Assembly (NCBI GenBank): GCA_000433355.1
Contig: FR893179.1
Coordinates: 124,001-188,000 of the forward strand
DNA: 64,000 nucleotides
Direction of reading: 5' to 3'
DNA from: Alistipes sp. CAG:435
GTDB lineage: Bacteria; Bacteroidota; Bacteroidia; Bacteroidales; UBA932
Part shown: piece after piece, positions 41,713 to 51,159 of the stretch
Numbering within the stretch: position 1 is the stretch's first letter
How the letters are laid out: each line of letters starts with the position of its first letter
Made by a program: the position numbers and the translations under genes
Notes under the pieces: model-generated
What the model was told of the DNA's origin: nothing
Database searches by the model: none
What the model saw: the letters and a program-made list of their open reading frames with translations, nothing else

Positions 41713-43704
41713 ATGGCAAAGAAATCTACCTTCAAGTCCAATTGGCCGAAGTATCTTCTCCAGTGGGGAGTGCTGGCGCTGCTGGTTTTCTTCTTGAGCG
41801 GACTCGCTTCGCTCGTGTTCACTGACATGAATGCTCCGGATCCGGAAAAATACTGCCCTTTCGGTGGCCTGGAGGCATTGGGAACCTATTTCGCCAACGG
41901 TTCATTGCCTTGCTCGATGACAAGCATGCAGATCGCGATGGGTGTTGTCCTCGCGGCGGCTGTCGTGCTTCTCGGCAAGCTGTTCTGCGGCTATCTCTGT
42001 CCCGTCGGAACGGTGGAGGATCTTCTGAAGAAACTCAGGCAGGCCATCGGGTTCAACGCCTTCAACATCAATGAGCGCAGTGTCGCCGACAAGGTGCTGA
42101 GGATCGTGAAGTACGTGCTTCTGTTCATTACCTTCTACATGACATTGACCGCAAGCGAGCTCTTCTGCAAGAATTTCGACCCGTACTACGCCACGGCCAC
42201 GGGATTCAAGGGTGAGATCACGCTTTGGATGTCCGTCGCCGCGTTGGCGCTTGTGCTTATCCCCGGTCTTTTTGTGGACAGGTTCTGGTGCAAGTACATC
42301 TGCCCGCTCGGAGCGATCTGCAACTCCCTCAAATTCTGGGTGTGGATGGTCGTGCTGGTGGGTGTGTGGTGGATTCTTGACCTTCTCGGACTACAGTTGC
42401 CTTGGGTCTGGCTGCTTGGAGCCATGTGTCTGCTCGGCTACCTGCTGGAGATCCTTTGCGGAAGGCCGAAGCCGCAGCTGCTCGGCGTGGTTATCGACAA
42501 CGGCAAATGCAACGGCAACTGCCGCCTCTGCCAGAAGAACTGTCCTTATAATATTGATGTCCCGTCATTTGAAGGCAAGGTCAATTCTGTTGACTGCACC
42601 CTTTGCGGCGAGTGTGTCGCCTCCTGCCCTCTTGGCGCCCTCAGTGTCGGCGTAAGAAAGGAGGTTGATGGAAAACGCTGCAAGTCAGCCAAGTATATTC
42701 CTGCGGTACTGACTGTCGTGGCTGTCGCCATAGCGTTCATCATCGGAGGAAAGTTCGAGGTGCCTACAATCGACGAGAAGTGGGGGATAGAACCGGGAAT
42801 GAAACTGGAGACGGTCAGGATGGAAGGCCTCAAGTCGGTCAAGTGCTTCGGCAGTTCGATGGCCTTCAAGGCCAGGATGGAGAAGGTGGCGGGAGTCCAT
42901 GGAGTCAGGACATTCGTCGGAAGCCACACGGTCGTGGTCACCTATGACGCCAACGCCATTGATGCCGCGAAGGTCGAGGCTCTGATCTTCGTCCCTTCCA
43001 AGTTCAGGGTCAACAGCCTGGAGCCGGAGCAGTACGACTCGCTCAAGTGCGTGACCATCAGGACGGAAAAGATGTTCGACAAACTCGACCTTAACTACCT
43101 CGGAATGCAGATGAGACTCACGGAAAAGAAGATATTCGGTCTGGAGTCCATCTACGAGTGCCCTCTCATCGTCAAAGTGTACATGGCGCCTGACGAGGAT
43201 CTGGACGAGGCGTGGTTTAAGAATATTGTCGAGAAGAAGACCCTTGAGATGCCGGTTCACGGCGGCGGGGTCAAGACGATTGATCTCGGATTCAAGTTCA
43301 TCCGTTTGGAGAAGGGAAGCACCATGATCTCAACTCCAGACTACCTAAGGATGATGTTCGACCAGTTCGCCGCTGAATATGCCCGTGAAACCAATCTTGA
43401 CACGGCCCAGTGGTGGTACGAGATTGTTGACCGCAACTACGAGAAGCCTATCGTGAAGAGAGGAATGCCATTCCTCAGCAACCATCTGTCCTCCCATGAA
43501 GGGGTTCTGGGAACATACCTCACCCTTAACGATGATCTGGAGCCGTGCATCCGCATACGTTACACGGCTCCGATGACCGAGGCCTCGCTTTTCGAACTGA
43601 TGACGATGCCGAAATGGACCATCAAGTTCTCGGATGATGACATACGCGAGGTCGACGCCAAATTGAGTTTCGGAGAACCGGGACGCAGCATCCCCGTCAA
43701 ATAA
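41713..43704 (+). CDS. NapH/CcoG-like membrane ferredoxin with an HMA-like domain
   Basis: A 663-residue protein. About five membrane helices in the first ~260 residues carry the polyferredoxin motifs EKYCPFGGLEAL, GKLFCGYLCPVGTVEDLL and FWCKYICPLGAICN. Two [4Fe-4S] ferredoxin motifs follow (CNGNCRLCQKNCPYNID and CTLCGECVASCPLGAL). After another helix, about residues 355-430 resemble a heavy-metal-associated fold (MEGLKSVKCFGSSMAFKARM ... GVHGVRTFVGSHTVVVTYD). The usual CxxC is replaced by KCFGSS. The last ~230 residues are soluble and unrecognised. It probably moves electrons across or along the membrane. The partner is unknown. Confidence 0.75.
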   Translation: MAKKSTFKSNWPKYLLQWGVLALLVFFLSGLASLVFTDMNAPDPEKYCPFGGLEALGTYFANGSLPCSMTSMQIAMGVVLAAAVVLLGKLFCGYLCPVGTVEDLLKKLRQAIGFNAFNINERSVADKVLRIVKYVLLFITFYMTLTASELFCKNFDPYYATATGFKGEITLWMSVAALALVLIPGLFVDRFWCKYICPLGAICNSLKFWVWMVVLVGVWWILDLLGLQLPWVWLLGAMCLLGYLLEILCGRPKPQLLGVVIDNGKCNGNCRLCQKNCPYNIDVPSFEGKVNSVDCTLCGECVASCPLGALSVGVRKEVDGKRCKSAKYIPAVLTVVAVAIAFIIGGKFEVPTIDEKWGIEPGMKLETVRMEGLKSVKCFGSSMAFKARMEKVAGVHGVRTFVGSHTVVVTYDANAIDAAKVEALIFVPSKFRVNSLEPEQYDSLKCVTIRTEKMFDKLDLNYLGMQMRLTEKKIFGLESIYECPLIVKVYMAPDEDLDEAWFKNIVEKKTLEMPVHGGGVKTIDLGFKFIRLEKGSTMISTPDYLRMMFDQFAAEYARETNLDTAQWWYEIVDRNYEKPIVKRGMPFLSNHLSSHEGVLGTYLTLNDDLEPCIRIRYTAPMTEASLFELMTMPKWTIKFSDDDIREVDAKLSFGEPGRSIPVK

Positions 43705-43751
43705 GCGTTCATATTCATAAATAGAGGGTTATTCTATTGCCGCTTAATTAG

Positions 43752-46640
43752 ATGAAAGGAATATACATCGCGCTCGCCTTGCTTTTCGCCGCGTCTTTTA
43801 CAGCCAGGCTTGATGCTCAGATCGCCATATCTGAAGATATGTTCGGACGCACTTCATTCACGGTGAAGGCGCAGGTCCTTGACTCGCTGACGCGGGAGCC
43901 TATCGCGTTCGCTTCGGCGTATCTCAGGCATCCTAAGGACACGGTCATCACCAGTTTCGCCCTGACGGACACGCTCGGCAAGGCTGAGTTGAAGAAAGTG
44001 GCGAAAGGAGAGCATCTGCTTTGCATTGAATATCTCGGCTACAGACCTGTCTATAAGAAGATTTATGTCCGTGGCAACTATGACGCGAAGACGATCCTGA
44101 TGAGACCGGACGACAAGATGCTGAAGGCGGCGTCTGTCTCCGCGGTCGGGACTCCGATGGAGATGAAAGGGGACACCCTCGTCTACAACGCCTCCTCGTT
44201 CAGGGTGATGTCCAACGACAACCTTGCGGATCTGCTGAAGAAGATGCCAGGCGTGGAGGTAGGCGAGGACGGAACCGTCAAGGTCAACGGCAAGGAAGTC
44301 AGCAAGATAACGGTCGGAGGCAGGACGTTTTTCCTTGGGGACAACAAGGCCACTCTCGACAACCTTCCGGCCTGGATCGTTGACAAGGTGAAGGTCATCG
44401 ACAAGGAGTCCGAGTCCGCCGAGTTCACCGGCATCAAGGGGGACAAGGAGAAGGTGATGGATGTGGAGTTGAAGGAGGAATATAAGAGCGGATGGTTCGG
44501 CAACGCCAAACTCTCGGGAGGAACGACAGCTTCAGGCAAGGATGACAACGGATTCAAGGAAAGGAAGGATCTGCTCTTCAGCGGCTCCGCGATGGTCTCG
44601 GCCTACGGCGAGAGTAACCAGCTCACGACCATAGCCAACGGCTACAACTTCATGGCTCCCGGATCCGGGATGCTGGTCATGTATGACGGTAATGAGAGCG
44701 ATGTCCCGTCGTTGCCGTACAATGGCATGCACAGAAGATGGCAGGTGGGGACGAACTTGAACTCGGATGTGATAAAAGGCTTCACCACAGATGCTTCGGT
44801 TGTTTACTCATCAGAGAACGTGGACAAGCGTTCGAGGACTGACCGGACTTCATTCAAGGAGGATGGCGACCTTTTCGACACTTCAGGCGAGGTTGAGAAC
44901 GGCAATCTGGACAAGTTCAGTGTGCGCGCCGAGTTCAAAAAGAAAAACAGGAAGAAGACATCACTTTACTTTGAGCCATACTTTTCCTGGTATGACTACA
45001 ACAACACTTCCACTGGCAACACACAGTCGCTTATGGAAGGTGTGGAGAGAAACCGTTCGGTGTCAAACACATTTTCAAAGAAGAGTGGAATCTCCACCGG
45101 AGGTGATTTGAGCGCCGGAATCAAGAAACTCGGCAAAGATAAACGCGCGTTGACCCTTGATCTTGACTACACTTTGAGTGCGAATGACGGAAAATCGACA
45201 GAATATTCAAAAACAACGTTCGCTTCTTCAGGCAAAGAGGACATTCGTGATCTGATTTACGACAAGGACGGCAGTTACAGTGACATAGGCGGATCGCTCA
45301 AATACGTCGAGCCGTTCGGCAAGAACTGGGCGCTGTCCGCGACATTGAGCTCGCGCTATAGTGTAAGGAAGTCAACCAGTGACGCGTCCAATGCTGACGG
45401 ATCGGCCAACGACTACTACTCGTCTGTGTCGGACAACTACTATTTCTCCAATGTGGGGCAGATTCTGGCTCAGTACAACAAGGGAAAGACCAACGTACAG
45501 TTCGGTGGTCAGGCAAGGCTCTACAAGAACGAGAACTACGCCCGCTCTTTCGGGCTTGACACCAAGACAGGGGTTGACGAGTGGCAGACAACGCTTTCGC
45601 CTTTCGTGAACGTGAGGTATTCAGACAAGAACAACAATGTGTATTTCAGACTGTCCAGCAGAACGGCCAGACCGTCTTCAGCCAGCATTGTGCCGACATT
45701 CAACATTGTCAATCCGACAAGGATCACGGCGGGAAACATCTACCTCAAGCCGGTGACGACCGAATCGGCAACAGCTTCCTATAGAGGCTCATGGGGAAAG
45801 GCCAGGTTCAACGGTTGGATGTTCGGAGATTATTCCTCCAATTCACAGGTGTCCGCCATCTGGTTTGATAAGAACAGTATCAGATATTCGATTCCGGTGA
45901 ACACGAGGAAGCCGTCCTATACTTACAGCACTGACTTCAATTTCTTCACTCCGTTGTCTAAGGATGGAAAACTGCAACTCTCTGTTAGTGGTGGACTTGC
46001 GATCAACAGATCCGTCAGTTACCAAAGCAAAGGCTCGCTTGACGGAATTGACCTTGACTCTTTCGACTACACCGGTTTTATGGATAATTTCTGGGGCGAC
46101 GCTTCCGGGGATCGCTTCTATTCCGGTCAAAGCGGGTTCCAGGAAAGCTTGACCAGGATCCTCAGAACTGATTTGAGTATTGAGTTAACATTGAATCTGG
46201 AACGATTTTCCGTGCAACTCGCCCCTGCGGTCAACAATTCAAGATCCAGATACTCTTTGGATTCAAGAGCGAACACAAACTATTGGGAGACATTCTTGAA
46301 CATACGTCCATCCTACACATCTCCTCATGAGTTTGAGTTTCAGTCGGATTTCTCCTATGTGATCCTCAGAGGCTATGGCTCCGGGTACGATGATGACTAT
46401 GTCCGCTGGAACCTGAGTGTCGGAAAGAACATAAAGTCTTTCAATATCACCCTTACCGCTCAGGACTTGCTCGACAGCGCAAGGTCACTGAGGCGTACCG
46501 TGCAGGATGACTACGTCCAGAATTCCTACACGAATGTGCTTGGCCGCAGGATCATCCTCTCCTTCACATGGAACTTCGGCAAGATGGACGCCTCCAAGAG
46601 CGGAGCGGCCCAGAATGCCATGTGGAACATGGCGTACTAA
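43752..46640 (+). CDS. Outer-membrane beta-barrel receptor (OMP_b-brl_3/TonB-dependent-like)
   Basis: A 962-residue outer-membrane protein. A signal peptide (MKGIYIALALLFAASFTARLDA-Q) is followed by a carboxypeptidase-regulatory-like domain (VKAQVLDSLTREPIAFASAYL, about 38-120). A plug-like domain (GDTLVYNASSFRVMSNDNLADLLKKMPGVEV, about 135-240) and a ~700-residue barrel complete it. It lacks a SusD partner, so it is not a classical glycan importer. The gene starts 47 bases after the NapH-like gene on the same strand, so the two may share a transcript. Its stop codon overlaps that of metH by four bases (convergent). Confidence 0.85.
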   Translation: MKGIYIALALLFAASFTARLDAQIAISEDMFGRTSFTVKAQVLDSLTREPIAFASAYLRHPKDTVITSFALTDTLGKAELKKVAKGEHLLCIEYLGYRPVYKKIYVRGNYDAKTILMRPDDKMLKAASVSAVGTPMEMKGDTLVYNASSFRVMSNDNLADLLKKMPGVEVGEDGTVKVNGKEVSKITVGGRTFFLGDNKATLDNLPAWIVDKVKVIDKESESAEFTGIKGDKEKVMDVELKEEYKSGWFGNAKLSGGTTASGKDDNGFKERKDLLFSGSAMVSAYGESNQLTTIANGYNFMAPGSGMLVMYDGNESDVPSLPYNGMHRRWQVGTNLNSDVIKGFTTDASVVYSSENVDKRSRTDRTSFKEDGDLFDTSGEVENGNLDKFSVRAEFKKKNRKKTSLYFEPYFSWYDYNNTSTGNTQSLMEGVERNRSVSNTFSKKSGISTGGDLSAGIKKLGKDKRALTLDLDYTLSANDGKSTEYSKTTFASSGKEDIRDLIYDKDGSYSDIGGSLKYVEPFGKNWALSATLSSRYSVRKSTSDASNADGSANDYYSSVSDNYYFSNVGQILAQYNKGKTNVQFGGQARLYKNENYARSFGLDTKTGVDEWQTTLSPFVNVRYSDKNNNVYFRLSSRTARPSSASIVPTFNIVNPTRITAGNIYLKPVTTESATASYRGSWGKARFNGWMFGDYSSNSQVSAIWFDKNSIRYSIPVNTRKPSYTYSTDFNFFTPLSKDGKLQLSVSGGLAINRSVSYQSKGSLDGIDLDSFDYTGFMDNFWGDASGDRFYSGQSGFQESLTRILRTDLSIELTLNLERFSVQLAPAVNNSRSRYSLDSRANTNYWETFLNIRPSYTSPHEFEFQSDFSYVILRGYGSGYDDDYVRWNLSVGKNIKSFNITLTAQDLLDSARSLRRTVQDDYVQNSYTNVLGRRIILSFTWNFGKMDASKSGAAQNAMWNMAY

Positions 46641-49600
46641 AGCAGATGCCCCAGGAAGCGCGCCTTCTCGTAATCTGACATACCACGCCTGCGGGCATAT
46701 TCATCAATCGCCTTCTGGCTGACGCGGCGGATTTCAGGATAGGTGGCCTCCGGATGAATGAATATGAGTCCGCAGATGCTGGCGTCCGGAATCATAGCGC
46801 AACTGTCCAGCAGCGTGATGCCAAGCCTCTCTGATTCAGGCAGCAACCTAAGAATATCCCGCTTGAGCGTGTGGTCCGGGCAACTTGAATAGCCCGCCGC
46901 AGGCTTGATGACCTTCGCCCCGCTGAACTCTGATGGCAATTCTTTATGAATATGCCTGCTCAGCCATTCTGACGCCGCCTCCGCGAGAGTCAGCCGTACG
47001 GCCCTGGTAAGCATCGGCCCGTATTCCGTGCCGCAAGCCGGACAGTCGCATCCGGATGGATGTGATTCGGTGCGCACGGAAATCGCGAACATCCCCATAG
47101 GCGACTCGAACCCATATTCCTTAGGCGGAACGAAATCGGCCAGTGACCGTTCGCCTTCCTGCCGGAGCATCGGCAGCCGGAAATCTTTGGAGACAATGTC
47201 GTCCCCTTCGCTATGACATCCGTCAAACCTTGCCGAAATGGTTATCCGACAAGCGTTTCCGTTCTTTAGTCTATCAATTTCCTTATGTGCGTCGGCACGG
47301 AGTTTCCTCAGTTCGTCGTGTCCTGTTCCACTTTTTATTCCCCAGATCGCAGCGAACATATTCCAGTCAAAGAACGGCTCCACTTCCTCTATGCCGAGCC
47401 TCTTTCCCGATATGTTCGCGAATGGTTCCCCCTTAATGAAACTGAAGGCCGGGAACGGTTCGACGGGCTTGTGAACGGCCTTTTTCTGTGAAGACTGTGC
47501 ATAAAGTTCACGAAGATGCTCTTGCTTTTTATGCTCCGCGGCCTCTGTGCCTTCTCTGTCCGTGATAAGCTGGTTTGCAAGCACCGCGCTTGCGGATGCG
47601 TCCTGACCATAGAACACATGCCCGTAAAGGGGTGCCAGCCTGACAGCTGTGTGGAGCGCCGACGCAGCGGCTCCGCCCACAAGCAGGGGAGTGTCCAACC
47701 CTCTGGCCGTCATCTCCTTGCAGATCTCCTCCATCTGGTATAGCGAGGGCGTTATCAGCCCGCTGACCCCGATAAGGTCCGCAGAGCACTCCGCCGCCTT
47801 CTCCAGAATCGTCTCCTTAGGCACCATCACCCCAAGATCCACGATCTCGAACCCATTGCAGCTCAGGACAATCTCCGTGATGTTCTTCCCGATGTCGTGC
47901 ACGTCCCCCTTGACAGTAGCGAACACGATCCGAGGCTTTTTCACCTCCGACTCTCCGCCCCTCTCCTCAATGTAAGGTTGCAGCAGAGCCACCGCATTCT
48001 TCATAGTCTTGGCCGACTTTACCACCTGAGGCAGGAACATCTTTCCCGCCCCGAACAGTTCCCCGACCCGAGCCATCCCGCTCATCAGCGGCCCGTCAAT
48101 GATCTCCACCGGTTTATCGTACAGGGTCAAGCACTCATTGATGTCACTCTCCAGCCCCGAGGAATCCCCCTTGACCAACGCCCTGACCAGCCTCTCCTCC
48201 ACAGTCGCTTCGGCAGGCTCGGCGACCGAAGAAATATTACTTGATTCCGCTCCCGTCAGCGCGCCCCCTGATGCCGCGAGGCGACCATTCTCCCGGACAG
48301 GGCGCGCAGCGCAGGTCGCCTCCGGCCCTTCGGGGCGCGCGCTGACCCCAACAGAATTCTTCTCATCAAGAATCCTCGAAGCCTTCTCAATCAACCGATC
48401 CGTAGCCTCGGCATCCGAATCCAGAATCACATCCTCCACAAACTTAAGCAACCCCGGCTCAATCTCATCATAAACCCGCAACATCCCCGGATTCACAATC
48501 CCCATATCAAGCCCCGCCGAAATAGCATGGTAAAGAAACACCGAATGCATGGCTTCACGTACAGTATTGTTCCCACGGAAAGAAAACGAAAGATTTGAAA
48601 TACCTCCCGAAGTCCGACACCCCGGCAGATTCCCCTTGATCCACCGCACCGCCTCAATGAAATCAATCCCGTACCTCGAATGCTCCGGAATCCCCGTTCC
48701 CACAGGCAACACATTCACATCGAATATGATGTCACAAGGCCGAACCCCGACTTTGGAAGTCAGCAATGAATATGCCCGCCGGCAGATCTCCACCTTCCTG
48801 TCGTAAGTCGTAGCCTGTCCCTCCTCGTCAAACGCTATCACGATAATGGCCGCACCCAACGCATTGATCTCCCGAGCTTTCTCAATGAATATTTCCTCTC
48901 CTTCTTTAAGTGAGATGGAATTCACGATGCACTTCCCCTGGGCGTTCTTGAGCCCTGTCACCAACGTCTCCCAATGCGAGGAATCTATCATAATAGCGGC
49001 CTTGGCCACAGCCGGATCATTGGAGACATAACGCAGAAACTTCTCCATCTCAAGCCTGGAGTCCAGCATAGCGTCATCCATATTGATGTCGATGATGCTC
49101 GCCCCGTTCTCAATCTGCCCGGCGGCGATCTGAAGCCCGGTCTCGTAGTCCCCGGCTGCGATCAGTTTCGCGAACTTGCGTGAGCCCGCCACATTGGTCC
49201 GCTCTCCGACATTCGTGAAGTTATTCTTCCTGTCAACCGCCACGCTTTCCAATCCGCTGACATACAGGACGTTGTCCAGCCCTGGAATGGTTCTCGGCGA
49301 TATTCCTCTGACGGCCTCAGCCACAGCCTTGATGTGCTCGGGAGTTGTTCCGCAGCACCCACCAACGATATTCACGGAACCTGCCAAGGCCATTTTCCGC
49401 ACTGATTCCGCCATCTGTGAAGGTGTCTCGTCATATTCACCCATCTCGTTCGGCAGCCCGGCGTTAGGGTAGCAGCTCACCGCACAGGCAGCGAAGGATG
49501 CGACCTCGGCGATCAGCGGGATCATCTCCTCCGCTCCCAGCGAGCAGTTGAGCCCGAACGACAGCGGCGAGCAGTGCTGGACAGAGCGGTAGAATGCCTC

Positions 49601-50200
49601 CATAGTCTGCCCCGTAAGCGTCCTCCCGCTGCGGTCACTCATTGACGCAGAAATCATTATGGGAATATCCGATGCTTCGGGAATATGTCCGATCGCATAC
49701 AAGGCCGCCTTCGTGTTGAGGGCGTCAAAACAAGTCTCGAACAGCAGCAGATCCACTCCACCTTTTACAAGTCCTCTGATCTGAACCTCGAACGCCTCCG
49801 CCATCCCGTCAAATGAACATGGACGGAAAATCGGGTCGTTGATGTTCTGGGCAAGGGACAATGACTTGCTTGTCGGCCCGACGCTTCCGGCCACCCAAAT
49901 CTTGCGTGGAGCCTCATCGGCGGCTTTGCGGGCTATCCGCGCGGCGGCCTCGGCCATCTGCCCGGCTTTCTCTGACAGATTATATTCAGATTGTGAGATG
50001 CTGTTGGCACTGAATGAGTTGGCTGTGATTATATCAGCCCCCGCTTCAATATATTCATTGTGTATCTCACCGATCGTTTCGGGATTGGTGAGGTTGAATG
50101 ATTCGCTGTTGCCTTGTAGGCCCTTGCGCTGAAGCATCGTACCCATCGCTCCGTCTAGGATGAGGATTCGCTTGGAAAGTTCGGTCCTGATGTCGTGCAT
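46637..50200 (-). CDS. metH: Cobalamin-dependent methionine synthase
   Basis: Transfers a methyl group from 5-methyl-THF to homocysteine via cobalamin. At 1187 residues all four modules are present: homocysteine domain with Zn ligands (GLNCSLGAEE; VGGCCGTTPEH), pterin domain (NFTNVGERTNVAGSRKF), cobalamin domain with the His ligand (VKGDVHDIGKNI), and the AdoMet reactivation domain to the C-terminus (ALTLAEAASEW-type, PAAGYSSCPDH). Residues ~618-666, in the linker before the cobalamin cap domain, are foreign-looking: they come from a 92-bp nested palindrome and a CTTCGACAGG-type repeat, both in frame. Last gene of the trmO-metF-metH run. No cobalamin riboswitch seen. Confidence 0.96.
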   Translation of the reverse strand: MHDIRTELSKRILILDGAMGTMLQRKGLQGNSESFNLTNPETIGEIHNEYIEAGADIITANSFSANSISQSEYNLSEKAGQMAEAAARIARKAADEAPRKIWVAGSVGPTSKSLSLAQNINDPIFRPCSFDGMAEAFEVQIRGLVKGGVDLLLFETCFDALNTKAALYAIGHIPEASDIPIMISASMSDRSGRTLTGQTMEAFYRSVQHCSPLSFGLNCSLGAEEMIPLIAEVASFAACAVSCYPNAGLPNEMGEYDETPSQMAESVRKMALAGSVNIVGGCCGTTPEHIKAVAEAVRGISPRTIPGLDNVLYVSGLESVAVDRKNNFTNVGERTNVAGSRKFAKLIAAGDYETGLQIAAGQIENGASIIDINMDDAMLDSRLEMEKFLRYVSNDPAVAKAAIMIDSSHWETLVTGLKNAQGKCIVNSISLKEGEEIFIEKAREINALGAAIIVIAFDEEGQATTYDRKVEICRRAYSLLTSKVGVRPCDIIFDVNVLPVGTGIPEHSRYGIDFIEAVRWIKGNLPGCRTSGGISNLSFSFRGNNTVREAMHSVFLYHAISAGLDMGIVNPGMLRVYDEIEPGLLKFVEDVILDSDAEATDRLIEKASRILDEKNSVGVSARPEGPEATCAARPVRENGRLAASGGALTGAESSNISSVAEPAEATVEERLVRALVKGDSSGLESDINECLTLYDKPVEIIDGPLMSGMARVGELFGAGKMFLPQVVKSAKTMKNAVALLQPYIEERGGESEVKKPRIVFATVKGDVHDIGKNITEIVLSCNGFEIVDLGVMVPKETILEKAAECSADLIGVSGLITPSLYQMEEICKEMTARGLDTPLLVGGAAASALHTAVRLAPLYGHVFYGQDASASAVLANQLITDREGTEAAEHKKQEHLRELYAQSSQKKAVHKPVEPFPAFSFIKGEPFANISGKRLGIEEVEPFFDWNMFAAIWGIKSGTGHDELRKLRADAHKEIDRLKNGNACRITISARFDGCHSEGDDIVSKDFRLPMLRQEGERSLADFVPPKEYGFESPMGMFAISVRTESHPSGCDCPACGTEYGPMLTRAVRLTLAEAASEWLSRHIHKELPSEFSGAKVIKPAAGYSSCPDHTLKRDILRLLPESERLGITLLDSCAMIPDASICGLIFIHPEATYPEIRRVSQKAIDEYARRRGMSDYEKARFLGHLL
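48203..48227. repeat. CTTCGACAGG-type palindromic repeat inside metH
   Basis: AGTCGCTTCGGCAGGCTCGG plus CGACC, in frame in the interdomain linker (peptide SVAEPAEATVEE). Confidence 0.85.
48255..48346. repeat. 92-bp nested palindromic insertion inside metH
   Basis: Outer arms GTCAGCGCGCCCC (48255 on) and GGGGCGCGCGCTGAC (48332-48346) are near-perfect inverted repeats. Inner arms GAGGCGACC (48278-48286) and GGTCGCCTC (48314-48322) are perfect. The DNA is far more GC-rich than the rest of metH and encodes Ala/Arg/Gly/Pro-rich linker residues. Confidence 0.75.
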
Positions 50201-50224
50201 CGCGTTGGTATATTCATTGATTGT

Positions 50225-51127
50225 CTAAAAACATTCCCGCAGGATTCCGATGATGTTGGCGGATTTGCCCATCGTGTAGAAGTGAACACCGGGAACTCCG
50301 TGAGCCAGAAGGTCTTTGCATTGAGCGGTGGCCCATTCCTGACCTATTTGATAGACCGCCTGTCTGTCGTTCTCGTGGGCGGAGATCTCGCTTGTGAGTT
50401 CGAACGGAATGTCGATTGAGAAGGATTCCGGGAGCAGTCTCACTTGCTTTGGAGTTGAGATCGGCTTGAGTCCGGGGATGATCGGGACGGAGATTCCTGC
50501 CGCCCTGCATCTGTCCACGAATTTATAGAAGACCTGGTTGTCGAAGAACATCTGGGTTGTGATGTAGTCCGCTCCGGCATCGACCTTGCGCTTGAGGTTC
50601 GCGATGTCCTCGTCCATATTCGCGGCCTCGAAATGCTTCTCCGGATAGCCTCCGACTCCGATTCTGAAAAAGCCCTCACAGCCGTTCTCCTTCTCGAAAC
50701 GGCGTATCGCCCCCACGAGTTCGTTGGCGTGGTCGTAACCTCCAGGGACAGGGGAGAAGCGTTTTTCGCCCGTGAGACAGTCTCCCCTCAGGGCTAGGAT
50801 ATTGGATATTCCCATAAACTTGAAGTCTTGTAGCTGGAACTCGATCTGTTCGGCGGTAAGTCCTCCGCAGATGAGGTGGGGAACCACGTTGACCTTGAAT
50901 TCGGACTGGATGGCTCCGCAGACGGCGGTCTCGCTGACGCGCCGGCGTATGAGCCGCTTCCGGTAGCTTCCGTCAGGCTGTTCCTCGTAGGTCACCTCGT
51001 CCCTGTGGCAGGTGACGTTTATGTATTTGGGATTGAACTCGATGAACGGTCTTATGTCATTCAGGAGTTCATCTTTGGTCATCCCTTTCAGGGGAGGGAC
51101 TATCTCAAGTGATGGGTATTGCTTCAT
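50225..51127 (-). CDS. metF: 5,10-methylenetetrahydrofolate reductase
   Basis: Reduces methylene-THF to methyl-THF, the substrate of MetH. The 300-residue TIM barrel has the family blocks INVTCHRDEVTYEE, NILALRGDCLTGEKRF, GVGGYPEKHFEA, ADYITTQMFFDNQVFYKFVDRC and PIIPGLKPIS. It lies 24 bases upstream of metH on the same strand, so both steps of methyl supply are made together. The FAD enzyme is cytoplasmic. Confidence 0.96.
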   Translation of the reverse strand: MKQYPSLEIVPPLKGMTKDELLNDIRPFIEFNPKYINVTCHRDEVTYEEQPDGSYRKRLIRRRVSETAVCGAIQSEFKVNVVPHLICGGLTAEQIEFQLQDFKFMGISNILALRGDCLTGEKRFSPVPGGYDHANELVGAIRRFEKENGCEGFFRIGVGGYPEKHFEAANMDEDIANLKRKVDAGADYITTQMFFDNQVFYKFVDRCRAAGISVPIIPGLKPISTPKQVRLLPESFSIDIPFELTSEISAHENDRQAVYQIGQEWATAQCKDLLAHGVPGVHFYTMGKSANIIGILRECF

Positions 51128-51159
51128 TTGTTTTCGTTCGTTTTGTTTGCGTGTGTTGA

